A stretch of 64,000 nucleotides of DNA from DAOSCP01 sp035379625 (GTDB lineage: Bacteria; Bacteroidota; Ignavibacteria; Ignavibacteriales; DAOSCP01), in assembly GCA_035379625.1 (NCBI GenBank), contig DAOSVM010000001.1, forward strand, positions 174,443 to 238,442, written 5' to 3'. How positions within the stretch are numbered: the stretch's first letter is position 1; the number at the start of each line of letters is the position of its first letter. The position numbers and the translations under genes are program-made. Shown in pieces: positions 9,458 to 17,563 of the stretch. The notes under the pieces were generated by a model that saw nothing but the letters and a program-made list of their open reading frames with translations, did no database searches and was not told the origin of the DNA.

Positions 9458-10213
9458 TTACTTATTATTTAAAATGTTAAAATTTTTAGGATTTGAAATT
9501 TCTTTTAATACCCATTTTTGCATTATATCAGAATTGCTAACATATTTCATTTTAGCATAATCAAAAACAAAATAATTATATCTATCATTTTTATTAAAGC
9601 CATTCTCCAATAATTCTTTAGAAGGTAATATCTCAGTATAGATTGTATCACGACTAAAATTTGTAATTACTTGTTTAATGCTACCATATGGATGTGTTAG
9701 GCTCAAAAATGTTCTAAACACAAGTGAAATATAATTTTTGAAATCTGTATATAATGAATATCTTTGCAAAACAGATACATTTTTTGATAAATAGTTCTCT
9801 TGAATTCCTATGAATACTTTATTATCTTTGATAATTCTTTGAACATCAATTTCTCCATTAAGAGATTTATCTAACAAGTATAAATTAAAATTTTTGTTAT
9901 AGATTGCAAACCTATTATATTCAGGATTTGAATATTGCAAAAGAACATAATAATATAAGTCATAATTCAATCTAATAGTATCAATTATTTTTTTTTGTGG
10001 TTTGAGAATTGGTTTATTTATATCGATTAGATTAGATAATTTTGAATTAGTTTCAGAATCTCCTTCTACAGCACGGTTTACCATAGCAATGAAAGACTTT
10101 AAAATAGGATCTTCTTTTATTACAATTTTATCTTTTTTTGAGCATGAAGGAAATACAAAAATTGATAGTAATAACCATATAAGAATTAAGGTGTTATTAT
10201 TTTTTTTATACAT
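9458..10213 (-). CDS. Putative lipoprotein of unknown function
   Basis: 251 residues. The N-terminus is a lipoprotein signal: basic KK, a hydrophobic run LILIWLLLSIFVF and a lipobox-like FPSC with the acylated Cys at residue 24. The rest is soluble and rich in Asn, Tyr, Ile and Lys with no motif I recognise; the end is Lys/Asn-rich. Because it is followed by SixA, FmdB and LptF/G-like genes on the same strand it is probably cotranscribed with them, and it is divergent from the TPR gene at 10280. No function is assigned. Confidence 0.75.
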   Translation of the reverse strand: MYKKNNNTLILIWLLLSIFVFPSCSKKDKIVIKEDPILKSFIAMVNRAVEGDSETNSKLSNLIDINKPILKPQKKIIDTIRLNYDLYYYVLLQYSNPEYNRFAIYNKNFNLYLLDKSLNGEIDVQRIIKDNKVFIGIQENYLSKNVSVLQRYSLYTDFKNYISLVFRTFLSLTHPYGSIKQVITNFSRDTIYTEILPSKELLENGFNKNDRYNYFVFDYAKMKYVSNSDIMQKWVLKEISNPKNFNILNNK

Positions 10214-10279
10214 TTTTTTTATTAAAATATTTTCATTAATTTTAAATTTACAAATTTTTTATTAAATGGAGAAAAAAAT

Positions 10280-11449
10280 ATGAGTAAAAAATTATCAGTA
10301 ATTGCATTATTATTAGTTTCTTTGGTTCTAACAGCATTTGAGTGCGCATCTCCTGAAATTGAAGGTGCAAAACTTTATATTCAAAGAAAGCAATGGGATA
10401 AAGCAGAGGATCAATTAAAGAAAGAAGTTGAAAAAAATCCTAAAAGTGATGAAGGTTATAAACTTTTGGGTGATGTTTATAAAAGTAGAGAAAAATATGA
10501 TTTGATGTTAGATGCTTATGATAAATCATTATCAATAAGTAATCGTTTTGAAAAGGAAATTACTTTCAATAAAAAAGCTAGTTGGGCTGATTGTTATAAC
10601 AAAGGTATAGGATACTATAATAGAGGTATTAAATTTTTATCTACTTCAGAAGATACTGCAAAAATGAATTTTAATAAATCCATAGAATTTTTCAAATTTG
10701 CAACAATGTTGCAACCAGATTCAACTGAAGCTTATAAATTGATGTATCAAGCAGCAAGCTTATGTAAAAAAACTGACGATGTTATTGTTTATTTAGAAAA
10801 TGCTAATAAAAAGAGTAATAATCCAAAATTGGCTATTATTTTAGGTGAAGTTTATTCAAAAGAGGGTGCAAATTATTACAATCAATATAAAGATACAAGA
10901 AACTTATCTGATAGTTTAAAGGCTTTCACATATTTAGATCAAGGAATAACAATTTTAAATAATGCATCTCAACAATATCCAACGAACAAAGATATTCTAT
11001 TACAATTAGCTAGTGCTTATATTTCTGCAAATAGAGTAAAAGAAGGTCAATCCGCTTTTGAAAGATTAGTAAGTTTAGATCCAACAAATAAATTATATAG
11101 ATACAATTTTGGAGTTGTACTTTTAGAAATTAAAAGATATGATTTAGCTGCTGAACAATTTGAAAAAGCAATTGAAATTGATCCTGAATATATTAATGCA
11201 ATTTATAATTTAGGTGTTACATATGTGCAATGGGCTGTTAAATTAAAACAAGAGGCTGAAGACAAAGGTGTTAATGACGAATCTTATAAAGAAAAATTTA
11301 AGTTGGCATTACCTCAATTAGAGAAATTCCTCTCACAAAACAAGGAAGATGCTCAGGTTTGGAATTTGTTAGGTAAGATCTATGCAAATTTAGGTATGAA
11401 TGATAAAGCTAAAGAAGCTTTCGAAAACGCGGATAAATATAACAAGTAA
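10280..11449 (+). CDS. Secreted TPR-repeat protein
   Basis: 389 residues with a signal sequence (MSKKLSVIALLLVSLVLTAFECAS), probably exported to the periplasm; the Cys at 22 is not in a good lipobox. The mature part is a string of tetratricopeptide repeats, clearest as AKLYIQRKQWDKAEDQLKKE, YKLLGDVYKSREKYDLMLDAY and ALVNLGV-type repeats near the C-terminus (YRYNFGVVLLEIKRYDLAAE followed by a second unit at 300-315). TPR arrays mediate protein-protein contacts, so this is likely a scaffold in the envelope. A GGAG ribosome-binding site lies just before the ATG (tggagaaaaaaat). A terminator follows directly. Confidence 0.87.
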   Translation: MSKKLSVIALLLVSLVLTAFECASPEIEGAKLYIQRKQWDKAEDQLKKEVEKNPKSDEGYKLLGDVYKSREKYDLMLDAYDKSLSISNRFEKEITFNKKASWADCYNKGIGYYNRGIKFLSTSEDTAKMNFNKSIEFFKFATMLQPDSTEAYKLMYQAASLCKKTDDVIVYLENANKKSNNPKLAIILGEVYSKEGANYYNQYKDTRNLSDSLKAFTYLDQGITILNNASQQYPTNKDILLQLASAYISANRVKEGQSAFERLVSLDPTNKLYRYNFGVVLLEIKRYDLAAEQFEKAIEIDPEYINAIYNLGVTYVQWAVKLKQEAEDKGVNDESYKEKFKLALPQLEKFLSQNKEDAQVWNLLGKIYANLGMNDKAKEAFENADKYNK

Positions 11450-11470
11450 TATTTATGGAATTAGAATATT

Positions 11471-11508
11471 AAAGCAGGCGAGCGTAAGCGAGCTTGCTTT
11501 TTTTTATT
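11471..11508 (+). terminator. Intrinsic terminator after the TPR gene
   Basis: AAAGCAGGC pairs with GCTTGCTTT around a 12-base loop and is followed by eight T residues, so it should end the TPR transcript. The same sequence, including the TTTTATTTTAAAAAA tail up to the repeat element, recurs in inverted orientation at 23441-23502 after the DUF5723-like gene; about 60 bp are nearly identical between the two places. Confidence 0.8.
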
Positions 11509-11525
11509 TTAAAAAATACTTTTCA

Positions 11526-12127
11526 TTAGCTCAGACGGTGTAAGCTTAAAGCCCGTGCACCGAGCGGCGCACGGGCGGGCTTACGCCCAAAATATATTTC
11601 ACTAATTAAACCATATCTTACATAATATCAACGACATACAACATTTATGCATATACCAAAATAACTATTGACTGAAAATTTTCCAAAGTAATAGCAAACT
11701 TAAAGTATTAAAATATTTTCGTAATTACGATATAATTGTATTTTTCGATATATTGACTTTTCTAAAAATATATTTGTATTTACAATATAATTGTATATAC
11801 GATATATCAATAATCTTTAATAATATATTTGTAAAGACAATATAATTGATTTTACGATATAATAGAAAATGCAATTATATTATAAAAAAAATCGCATCAA
11901 ATATAAAAATTTGAAAGACTAGATATTAGTTTTGTCAAGAGAAATATTTATTGTGAAACACACCATCAGACCTGCGTTCAGACGCTGCATCTAGGAAGTT
12001 GTGGAATTATGAAACCGTAAGCTACACTTTGTAAGGTGATAAAGAAAAGATTTTTAGCGGGCCTTCGGCCCGCTGCCCCTTGCGGCTTTCCACAAGCAGC
12101 AAGGGGCTAAGCTTATACCGTCTGAGC
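11526..12127 (+). repeat. Repeat element copy A (full length, about 600 bp)
   Basis: Non-coding element bounded by GCTCAGACGGTGTAAGC (left, from 11529) and its near-inverse GCTTATACCGTCTGAGC (right, 12111-12127). Just inside the left end is a GC-rich hairpin (11551-11577), then GGGC-TTAC-GCCC. Just inside the right end are AGCGGGCC-TTC-GGCCCGCT and a GCCCCTTGC/GCAAGGGGC hairpin. The centre (about 11718-11884) holds three imperfect 55-bp repeats with ACAATATAATTGTA and ACGATATA motifs, followed by a segment with GTGGAATTATGAAACCG shared with copies C and D. No ORF is believable. It fills the 719-bp gap between convergent genes (10280 plus strand, 12169 minus strand). Confidence 0.85.
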
Positions 12128-12168
12128 CCAGAGATAGAATATTTTTTTTTTTAATAGAGACTTTATTT

Positions 12169-13167
12169 TTATTTGATTAAAATTTTTGCATAAACCGGGA
12201 GGTGATCGCTATATCCGCCGATATATCTTTTGCCTTCGAAGGTTCTGATTGGTAATCCTTCTGAATCAACATTTTTGCCAGTATACATATTAAAGGATGG
12301 GCAATCATATTGGAACTTATTGCTTTCAATTAAGTTAGAGGATACAATAATTTGGTCGAGCATATTCCATTCGTCGTCAAAGTAGTGTGAACCTTCATCA
12401 TTATCTGCTTTTTCCCAAGATAAATTGTATAATTGTTTTGGTTGAGGTTTATCTTTAGAGCATATAAAAGGTTTAGCTTGTAAATATTTCATTATCGATT
12501 CATTTTTAGGGGTATCATTAAAGTCGCCCATTATTATTATGTTAGCATTAGGGTTATAGCTAAGGATGTAATCAACTCTTTTTTTCAAAGTAGATGCTGC
12601 GGTATTTCTAGCAGGCGCTGATTTTTCTTCGCCACCACGTCTAGATGGCCAGTGGTTGGCAAATACATAGAAAGTATCACCGGTTTGCTTGTGAAGTAAT
12701 TTCCCCATCACAATATTTCGTGTTGGCCAATCGATTTTTACAGTATCGTCAATAAGTTCGATGAATTGGAATAAATCTTTTTTGTATAAAATACCAACGT
12801 CAACGCCTCTTCTATCGGGTGAATCTTTGTGAATGACTCCAAAGTTATATTTTTTTAAAAATTGGTCATACATTGTTAGAGTATTTAATACAGCGCGATT
12901 TTCAACCTCACAAACAGTTAAAATATCAGGAGCTTTATTATCATTCATAGCAGAAATAATTTTTGATAATCTTACAAATTTTAAAATTAATTTTTGGTCA
13001 TCCCATTTGTACATACCTTTAGGGGTAAAATCTTCATCATTTGTATTAGGGTCATCATTTGTATCGAAGAGGTTTTCTAAATTCCATTGAGCAATAAAGA
13101 TATAATTGTTTTGAGCGTAAATAGGTAAAAAAACTAAAATGGAAATTAATAAGAGTTTTTTAAGCAT
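12169..13167 (-). CDS. Secreted endonuclease/exonuclease/phosphatase family protein
   Basis: 332 residues with a signal peptide (MLKKLLLISILVFLPIYAQ, cleavage near residue 19). The mature domain has the EEP (DNase I-like) fold: FIAQWNLENLFDT at the start, TVCEVENR with the metal-binding Glu, FANHWPSRRGG carrying the His, NIIIMGDFNDTP with the Asp-Phe-Asn motif, and YSDHLPVYAKI with the C-terminal Asp-His pair. All catalytic residues of the fold are present. Members cleave phosphodiesters in nucleic acids, phospholipids or phosphoinositides; a secreted nuclease for phosphate or DNA scavenging is plausible but the substrate is not shown. The gene converges on the TPR gene with repeat copy A between them. 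Confidence 0.9.
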   Translation of the reverse strand: MLKKLLLISILVFLPIYAQNNYIFIAQWNLENLFDTNDDPNTNDEDFTPKGMYKWDDQKLILKFVRLSKIISAMNDNKAPDILTVCEVENRAVLNTLTMYDQFLKKYNFGVIHKDSPDRRGVDVGILYKKDLFQFIELIDDTVKIDWPTRNIVMGKLLHKQTGDTFYVFANHWPSRRGGEEKSAPARNTAASTLKKRVDYILSYNPNANIIIMGDFNDTPKNESIMKYLQAKPFICSKDKPQPKQLYNLSWEKADNDEGSHYFDDEWNMLDQIIVSSNLIESNKFQYDCPSFNMYTGKNVDSEGLPIRTFEGKRYIGGYSDHLPVYAKILIK

Positions 13168-13236
13168 TCAAGACCTCCGATAATAAAAATTGTTTTAGAT
13201 TAAAATGAATATAAGAAAAAATATTTTAAGAGAAAA

Positions 13237-13264
13237 AAAATCCTGTGTTAAAACACAGGATTAA
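13237..13264 (-). terminator. Intrinsic terminator of the 2-oxoacid oxidoreductase operon
   Basis: A perfect 11-bp stem AATCCTGTGTT/AACACAGGATT with a 2-base loop (13239-13262). Read on the minus strand it follows the gamma-subunit stop codon at 13271 and is followed by a run of T, so it ends the operon transcript. Confidence 0.88.
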
Positions 13265-13270
13265 TTTTAA

Positions 13271-13819
13271 TTAAGCTTCCACTTTTTCGACTAATTCCAT
13301 ACCTTTTTTGATAGCTTCTTCATTCAGAGGAATGAGATGATGGTATCTTTCAGGTAAAACTTTTTTTAAACCTTTTAGTACATTATCAATATTAAGAATT
13401 GGTTTTAATTTAATAAAAGCTCCGAGAACGATCATATTAAGGATTTTAGTATTTTTCATTTCAGCAGCAGTTTGAGATGCTTCTATTCCGATAATTTTTA
13501 TGTCGGTTCTTTTAGGAGGATGCACAATATTAGTAGAATCATATAATAAAAGTCCGCCGGTTTTTACAGCGCTTTCGAATTTATCTAAGCTAGGTTGATT
13601 GAGAGCGATAACGGTATCGAATTTGGAAAAAATAGGAGAACTTACGGGTTCATCACTAAGGATAACAATGCAATTAGCAGTACCACCACGCATTTCAGGC
13701 CCATAAGATGGCATCCAACTAACTTCCTTATTTTCTTCAACACCAGAATAGCAAAGTATTTGACCAAGTGATAAAACACCTTGTCCACCAAAACCAGCAA
13801 TAATAATTTCTTCAGTCAT
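13271..13819 (-). CDS. 2-oxoacid:ferredoxin oxidoreductase, gamma subunit
   Basis: 182 residues, normal for the stand-alone gamma subunit of pyruvate/ketoacid:ferredoxin oxidoreductases. IIIAGFGGQGVLSLG (residues 5-19) is the family signature, followed by MPSYGPEMRGGTANC and the IALNQPSLDKFE segment. This subunit completes the heterotetrameric enzyme that decarboxylates 2-oxoacids to acyl-CoA and passes electrons to ferredoxin. It overlaps the beta-subunit gene by one base (ATGA-type junction) and is last in a delta-alpha-beta-gamma operon ended by the 13237 hairpin. Substrate (2-oxoglutarate versus branched-chain 2-oxoacids) cannot be set from this subunit. Confidence 0.95.
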   Translation of the reverse strand: MTEEIIIAGFGGQGVLSLGQILCYSGVEENKEVSWMPSYGPEMRGGTANCIVILSDEPVSSPIFSKFDTVIALNQPSLDKFESAVKTGGLLLYDSTNIVHPPKRTDIKIIGIEASQTAAEMKNTKILNMIVLGAFIKLKPILNIDNVLKGLKKVLPERYHHLIPLNEEAIKKGMELVEKVEA

Positions 13820-14652
13820 TATTTAGCCTCCTCTTTTTTAGGAACTTTAATATCGCCTAATTGGTAAAATTTCAACATGTTGTCCTGTAACCACATATTA
13901 GATTCAGTAGGTGTCATTTTCCAATTAGAAGGGCAATTTGAAACGATTTCAACAAGGCAAGTTCCTTTATTAAGTTTTTGATATTCAAAGGCATTTCTAA
14001 TAGCTTTTTTAGCTTTTCGAACGTGATTAGGGGAAAAAACAGCTTGTCTAGTGACATAATAGGTTCCTGGGAGCTGTGCAACGAGTTCAGAGATTTTTAG
14101 GGGATATCCGACAAAATTTACATCACGTCCTTCAGGGGAAGTAGTTGATTTCATTCCTGGTAAAGTTGTCGGTGCCATTTGCCCGCCAGTCATACCATAA
14201 ATACCGTTGTTTATGAAAATAATAGTAATATTTTCACCACGGTTACAGGTGTGAATAGTTTCACCAGTACCAATAGCAGCAAGATCTCCATCACCTTGAT
14301 AGGAAAAAACAAATTTATCGGGAAAAACTCTTTTAATTCCGGTGGCAACAGCGGAAGCACGTCCATGGGCAGCTTCGCTCCAATCAATATCAAGGTAGTT
14401 ATAAGCAAAAACTGCACAACCAACAGGGGCAACACCAATTGTTTGCTCTTGAATGCCCATTTCTTCTATTACTTCAGCAATTAATTTGTGAACAGTACTA
14501 TGGCCACATCCTGGGCAATAGTGAAATGGATTATCGAGTAGTACGCTTGGTTTTTGGTATACAATGTTTTCTCTTACGCAAATATCATCTTCATGATGGA
14601 GATGATCATCTGTATATAATTCCTCTTGTAGGTATAATCTTTCGTTACCCAT
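13819..14652 (-). CDS. 2-oxoacid:ferredoxin oxidoreductase, beta subunit (TPP-binding)
   Basis: 277 residues. It has FHYCPGCGHSTVHKL with the Cys pair, VAPVGCAVFAYNYLD, HGRASAVATGIKR, and the thiamine diphosphate motif YQGDGDLAAIGTGE ending in INNGIYGMTGGQMAPTT, all typical of the beta subunit of ferredoxin-dependent 2-oxoacid oxidoreductases, and closest in character to the VorA/KorB type. The first 35 residues are an extra acidic, His-rich leader (LYTDDHLHHEDDICV) not needed for the fold. The gene is 2 bp from alpha and overlaps gamma. The leader is unusual and might bind metal, but that is speculation. Confidence 0.95.
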   Translation of the reverse strand: MGNERLYLQEELYTDDHLHHEDDICVRENIVYQKPSVLLDNPFHYCPGCGHSTVHKLIAEVIEEMGIQEQTIGVAPVGCAVFAYNYLDIDWSEAAHGRASAVATGIKRVFPDKFVFSYQGDGDLAAIGTGETIHTCNRGENITIIFINNGIYGMTGGQMAPTTLPGMKSTTSPEGRDVNFVGYPLKISELVAQLPGTYYVTRQAVFSPNHVRKAKKAIRNAFEYQKLNKGTCLVEIVSNCPSNWKMTPTESNMWLQDNMLKFYQLGDIKVPKKEEAK

Positions 14653-14654
14653 AA

Positions 14655-15719
14655 TTATTTCCTTATAATTTTTTCTTCAAATTTTTCAACAATTTCTTCG
14701 GGAGTAGGAATCATTCCACCTGTTCTTCCATGGAATTCAACCGGTACAAGTCCATTGACTGCTAATTTCACGTCTTCAAGCATTTGACCAACATTCATTT
14801 CAATATCTAAAATACCTTTGATTTTTTTAGCATAATTATTTATTTGCTCATATGGGAAAGGGAAAAGAGTAATTGGTCTAAAGACACCAACCTTGTAGCC
14901 CTTATTTCTTGCAATTTCAGCTGCTTTTTTAGCAATTCTAGCAACAAGGCCAAAGCCAGTGAAGATATATTCAGCATCATCACACATATATGTTTCGTAT
15001 CTAACTTCTTCTTTTTCTATTTGTCTATACTTATTTTGCAGATGGATGTTAGTTTTTTCCATATCTTCAGGATGCATATGAAGAGAGGTTATAATATTTC
15101 TTTCGCGGTTTTTAGGTTTTCCAGTAGTTGCCCAAGGTTCATATTCAGTAATTCTTTCTTGCTGTGGGAAAAGTTCTACTTTTTCCATCATCTGACCTAT
15201 AGCACCATCTAATAATAACATAACTGGATTACGCCATTTGAAAGCTAATTCAAAAGCAAGTTTTACAAAATCGACAGCTTCTTGAATGGTAGAAGGTGCA
15301 AGCGTAATTAGTTTATAATCTCCGTGTCCACCACCTTTAACAGTTTGGAAATAATCACCTTGGGATGGCTGAATTGTACCTAACCCTGGACCACCACGCA
15401 TAACATTAACTAGAAGACAAGGTAATTCAGCGCAAGCAATATAAGAAATACCTTCTTGCATTAAGCTAATACCAGGAGAAGAAGAAGAAGTCATAACTCG
15501 TTTTCCGCATCCGGCAGCACCATAAACCATATTAATAGAAGCTATTTCACTTTCTGCCTGAAGAACAACCATTCCCGTTCTTTTGTTTGCATAAGTTGCT
15601 AGATATTCAAGAATTTCAGATTGGGGAGTAATTGGATAGCCGAAATAGGCATCACATCCAGAGCGAATTGCTGCTTCAGCAATTGCTTCGTTACCTTTCA
15701 TTAATTTTAGTTCTTTCAT
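14655..15719 (-). CDS. 2-oxoacid:ferredoxin oxidoreductase, alpha subunit (VorB-like)
   Basis: 354 residues. The N-terminus MKGNEAIAEAAIRSGCDAYFGYPITPQSEI is diagnostic of the pyrimidine-binding alpha subunit, and SSSSPGISLMQEGISYI, NVMRGGPGLGTIQPSQGDY and the GHGDYKLI segment are conserved in the branched-chain/ketoglutarate types. Overall I find it closest to VorB (3-methyl-2-oxobutanoate:ferredoxin oxidoreductase), but KorA is possible. The start overlaps the ferredoxin-like delta gene by 4 bp. These enzymes are oxygen-sensitive, which fits a lineage with anaerobic metabolism. Confidence 0.93.
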   Translation of the reverse strand: MKELKLMKGNEAIAEAAIRSGCDAYFGYPITPQSEILEYLATYANKRTGMVVLQAESEIASINMVYGAAGCGKRVMTSSSSPGISLMQEGISYIACAELPCLLVNVMRGGPGLGTIQPSQGDYFQTVKGGGHGDYKLITLAPSTIQEAVDFVKLAFELAFKWRNPVMLLLDGAIGQMMEKVELFPQQERITEYEPWATTGKPKNRERNIITSLHMHPEDMEKTNIHLQNKYRQIEKEEVRYETYMCDDAEYIFTGFGLVARIAKKAAEIARNKGYKVGVFRPITLFPFPYEQINNYAKKIKGILDIEMNVGQMLEDVKLAVNGLVPVEFHGRTGGMIPTPEEIVEKFEEKIIRK

Positions 15720-16006
15720 TCTTTCACCATAATATTTATATCTTTAGTTACATTAGTTATTGTTGCAATATGTTCTTTATTACCATCTACTGTTTTACGA
15801 TAAACTGTTATTATGCCTTCAGGGCAAACCAAAGCACAATTTGTACATCCAGTACACTTATCATTTACTCTAACAATATAAAGATAACCTTTAGAGTTAA
15901 CTTTTTTAGATAACTCTAAAGTATCTTGTGGACATGCACTGGCGCATAACTTGCAACCTTTACATTTTTCGATATCAATAATGATATCTCCTTTGACCTT
16001 TGCCAT
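15716..16006 (-). CDS. 2-oxoacid:ferredoxin oxidoreductase, delta subunit (2x[4Fe-4S])
   Basis: 96 residues with two complete [4Fe-4S] motifs: CKGCKLCASACP at about 15-26 and CTGCTNCALVCP at about 51-62. This bacterial-type ferredoxin subunit carries electrons out of the TPP site. It is the first gene of the four-gene operon, so the promoter must lie in the 16007-16170 AT-rich stretch. It could also serve as a separate ferredoxin, but the 4-bp overlap with alpha argues for membership in the complex. Confidence 0.95.
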   Translation of the reverse strand: MAKVKGDIIIDIEKCKGCKLCASACPQDTLELSKKVNSKGYLYIVRVNDKCTGCTNCALVCPEGIITVYRKTVDGNKEHIATITNVTKDINIMVKE

Positions 16007-16172
16007 AACAATCCCTAATTTTATTATTGTTTATATTTTGAAATTAATAAATATTTTGATAAAAAAAAATTATTAATATTTTTTTTATCTTATATTTAAA
16101 TTTAATTTAGATATTGATGTTAATCACTTTTGACAAAAATATATTAACTTATGTTTATTTTTGTTTTAAAAT

Positions 16173-16206
16173 ATAAAAAGCCGGCGAGTAAAACTACACC
16201 GGCTTT
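16173..16206 (-). terminator. Intrinsic terminator after the thioredoxin reductase fusion gene
   Basis: AAAGCCGG (16177-16184) pairs with CCGGCTTT (16199-16206), with an additional inner AGTA/TAC pairing. On the minus strand it follows the stop at 16225 and is followed by TTTTTATATTTT, so it ends the radical SAM-thioredoxin reductase transcript. The rest of 16007-16172 is AT-rich and should hold the promoter of the 2-oxoacid oxidoreductase operon. Confidence 0.82.
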
Positions 16207-16224
16207 ATTTATTCAAGGGAGATG

Positions 16225-17553
16225 TTATGCGCTTATTTTATTTTCTACATTATCTTCTAATTTGGTCTCTTCTTCAATTTCTTTTGCTGCTTGGATGGCT
16301 GCTACTGTTCCTTCTGCTACTGCAACAGTTATTTGTCTATATGGTTTTGATGCAACATCACCAACAGCAAACACATCTTTAATGCTAGTTCTTTGAAAAT
16401 TATCAGTTTTTATATAACCCCAATTATCTAGTTCAAATTTATCCTTAAACAGTTCAAGATTTGGAACCATACCGGCAAATATAAACACGCCATCAGTTTC
16501 AATAGTTTTTAGTTCTTTTGTTTTTAAATCTTCCACAACAACTTTATTTACAGATTGACCTTCCTTTATAAATTCCCTTGGTTCATGCTCGAACATAAAT
16601 TTGATTTTTGGATTGGCAAATGCTTTTTCCTGAGCCATTTTATTTGCTTGCAATTTATCAAATTGATGCACAATTGTTATCTCATCAGCAAATTTTGCAA
16701 TAAATAAAGATTCTTCAATAGCTGAATTTCCACCACCAATAACTACAACTTTTTTACCTTCATAAAATTTAGCATCACAAGTTGCACAGTATGAAATACC
16801 TTGTCCTTTGTATTCTTTTTCTCCTTTTACACCTATTACTCTAGGCGATGAACCTGTTGAAATAATTATTTTTTTTGCTTTAATTGTCTCAACATCATCA
16901 ACAACAACTACTTTATTTATTAAGTCTACACTACTAACATCAACTGCTTGTCTAAATTCAGCACCTGCTTTTTCTGCTTGCTCAAACATATAATGCATTA
17001 ACATATATCCTGGGATTGGTTCAGGAAAACCAGGATAATTCCAAACCATATGAGTTGTCTTAACTTGCCCACCCGTTAATTCTTTATCTACAACAATGGT
17101 TTTTAATTTTGCTTGCGCAGAATATATTGCTGCGGTTAACCCACCAGGTCCGCCACCTAATATTAATACATCACATTCTGTTGATCTTTTTTGAATTTTA
17201 TTCAATGTTGTTTTTACTTCTTCTTCACCAATCAAAAGCGATATATTTTTAATTAATTCACTTCTTTTAATACCACCGCGTAAAATATCACCTACTAATT
17301 TACCTTTATCATAAAATAAAACCGTTGGGGATGAAGTAACGCCTAGAGAGACTGCTAATTCTCTATTATCTTGACGCATAATTTTTATAAATTTTATTTT
17401 ATCACCAAATAATTCAGCTAATTCTTCATATTTATGAGCCAATGCTTCGCATGGAGGGCATTCAGTTGAATAAAAATCTACAATTACCTTATCGCCTTGT
17501 AAAACTTCTTTTTCAAATTCTGGTGCATTGATATACATAATCTTTTCAGACAT
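16225..17553 (-). CDS. Thioredoxin-thioredoxin reductase fusion protein
   Basis: 442 residues with two parts. Residues 1-110 are a thioredoxin domain with the redox motif as CPPC (Cys32 and Cys35) in FYSTECPPCEALAHKY, and the cis-Pro in SSPTVLFY. Residues about 125-430 are a low-molecular-weight thioredoxin reductase: FAD motif ILGGGPGGLTAA (133-142), the second redox pair CATC (Cys256 and Cys259), NADPH motif VVIGGGNSAIEE and the C-terminal FAD site VFAVGDVASKPYRQITVAVAEG. The protein should pass electrons from NADPH through FAD to its own thioredoxin domain. Thioredoxin at the N-terminus is the reverse of the better known mycobacterial reductase-thioredoxin fusion. It lies 10 bp after the radical SAM gene. 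Confidence 0.93.
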   Translation of the reverse strand: MSEKIMYINAPEFEKEVLQGDKVIVDFYSTECPPCEALAHKYEELAELFGDKIKFIKIMRQDNRELAVSLGVTSSPTVLFYDKGKLVGDILRGGIKRSELIKNISLLIGEEEVKTTLNKIQKRSTECDVLILGGGPGGLTAAIYSAQAKLKTIVVDKELTGGQVKTTHMVWNYPGFPEPIPGYMLMHYMFEQAEKAGAEFRQAVDVSSVDLINKVVVVDDVETIKAKKIIISTGSSPRVIGVKGEKEYKGQGISYCATCDAKFYEGKKVVVIGGGNSAIEESLFIAKFADEITIVHQFDKLQANKMAQEKAFANPKIKFMFEHEPREFIKEGQSVNKVVVEDLKTKELKTIETDGVFIFAGMVPNLELFKDKFELDNWGYIKTDNFQRTSIKDVFAVGDVASKPYRQITVAVAEGTVAAIQAAKEIEEETKLEDNVENKISA

Positions 17554-17563
17554 ATTCTCCTCT

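Noticed and set aside
11526..11545. tRNA-like D-arm: AGCTCAGACGGTGTAAGC resembles the D-arm of bacterial tRNAs
   Set aside because: No anticodon or T arm follows, and the GGTTCGA motif is absent. The resemblance (also to tRNA-derived SINEs) is noted, but there is no tRNA gene.
11718..11884. CRISPR array
   Set aside because: The repeats are imperfect, AT-rich, only three per element, have no unique spacers of constant length, and there are no cas genes nearby.
14179..14484. 101-residue ORF antisense to the 2-oxoacid oxidoreductase beta gene, and similar antisense ORFs in other genes
   Set aside because: They lie opposite well-supported coding sequence, have no homology-like motif and no start signals.
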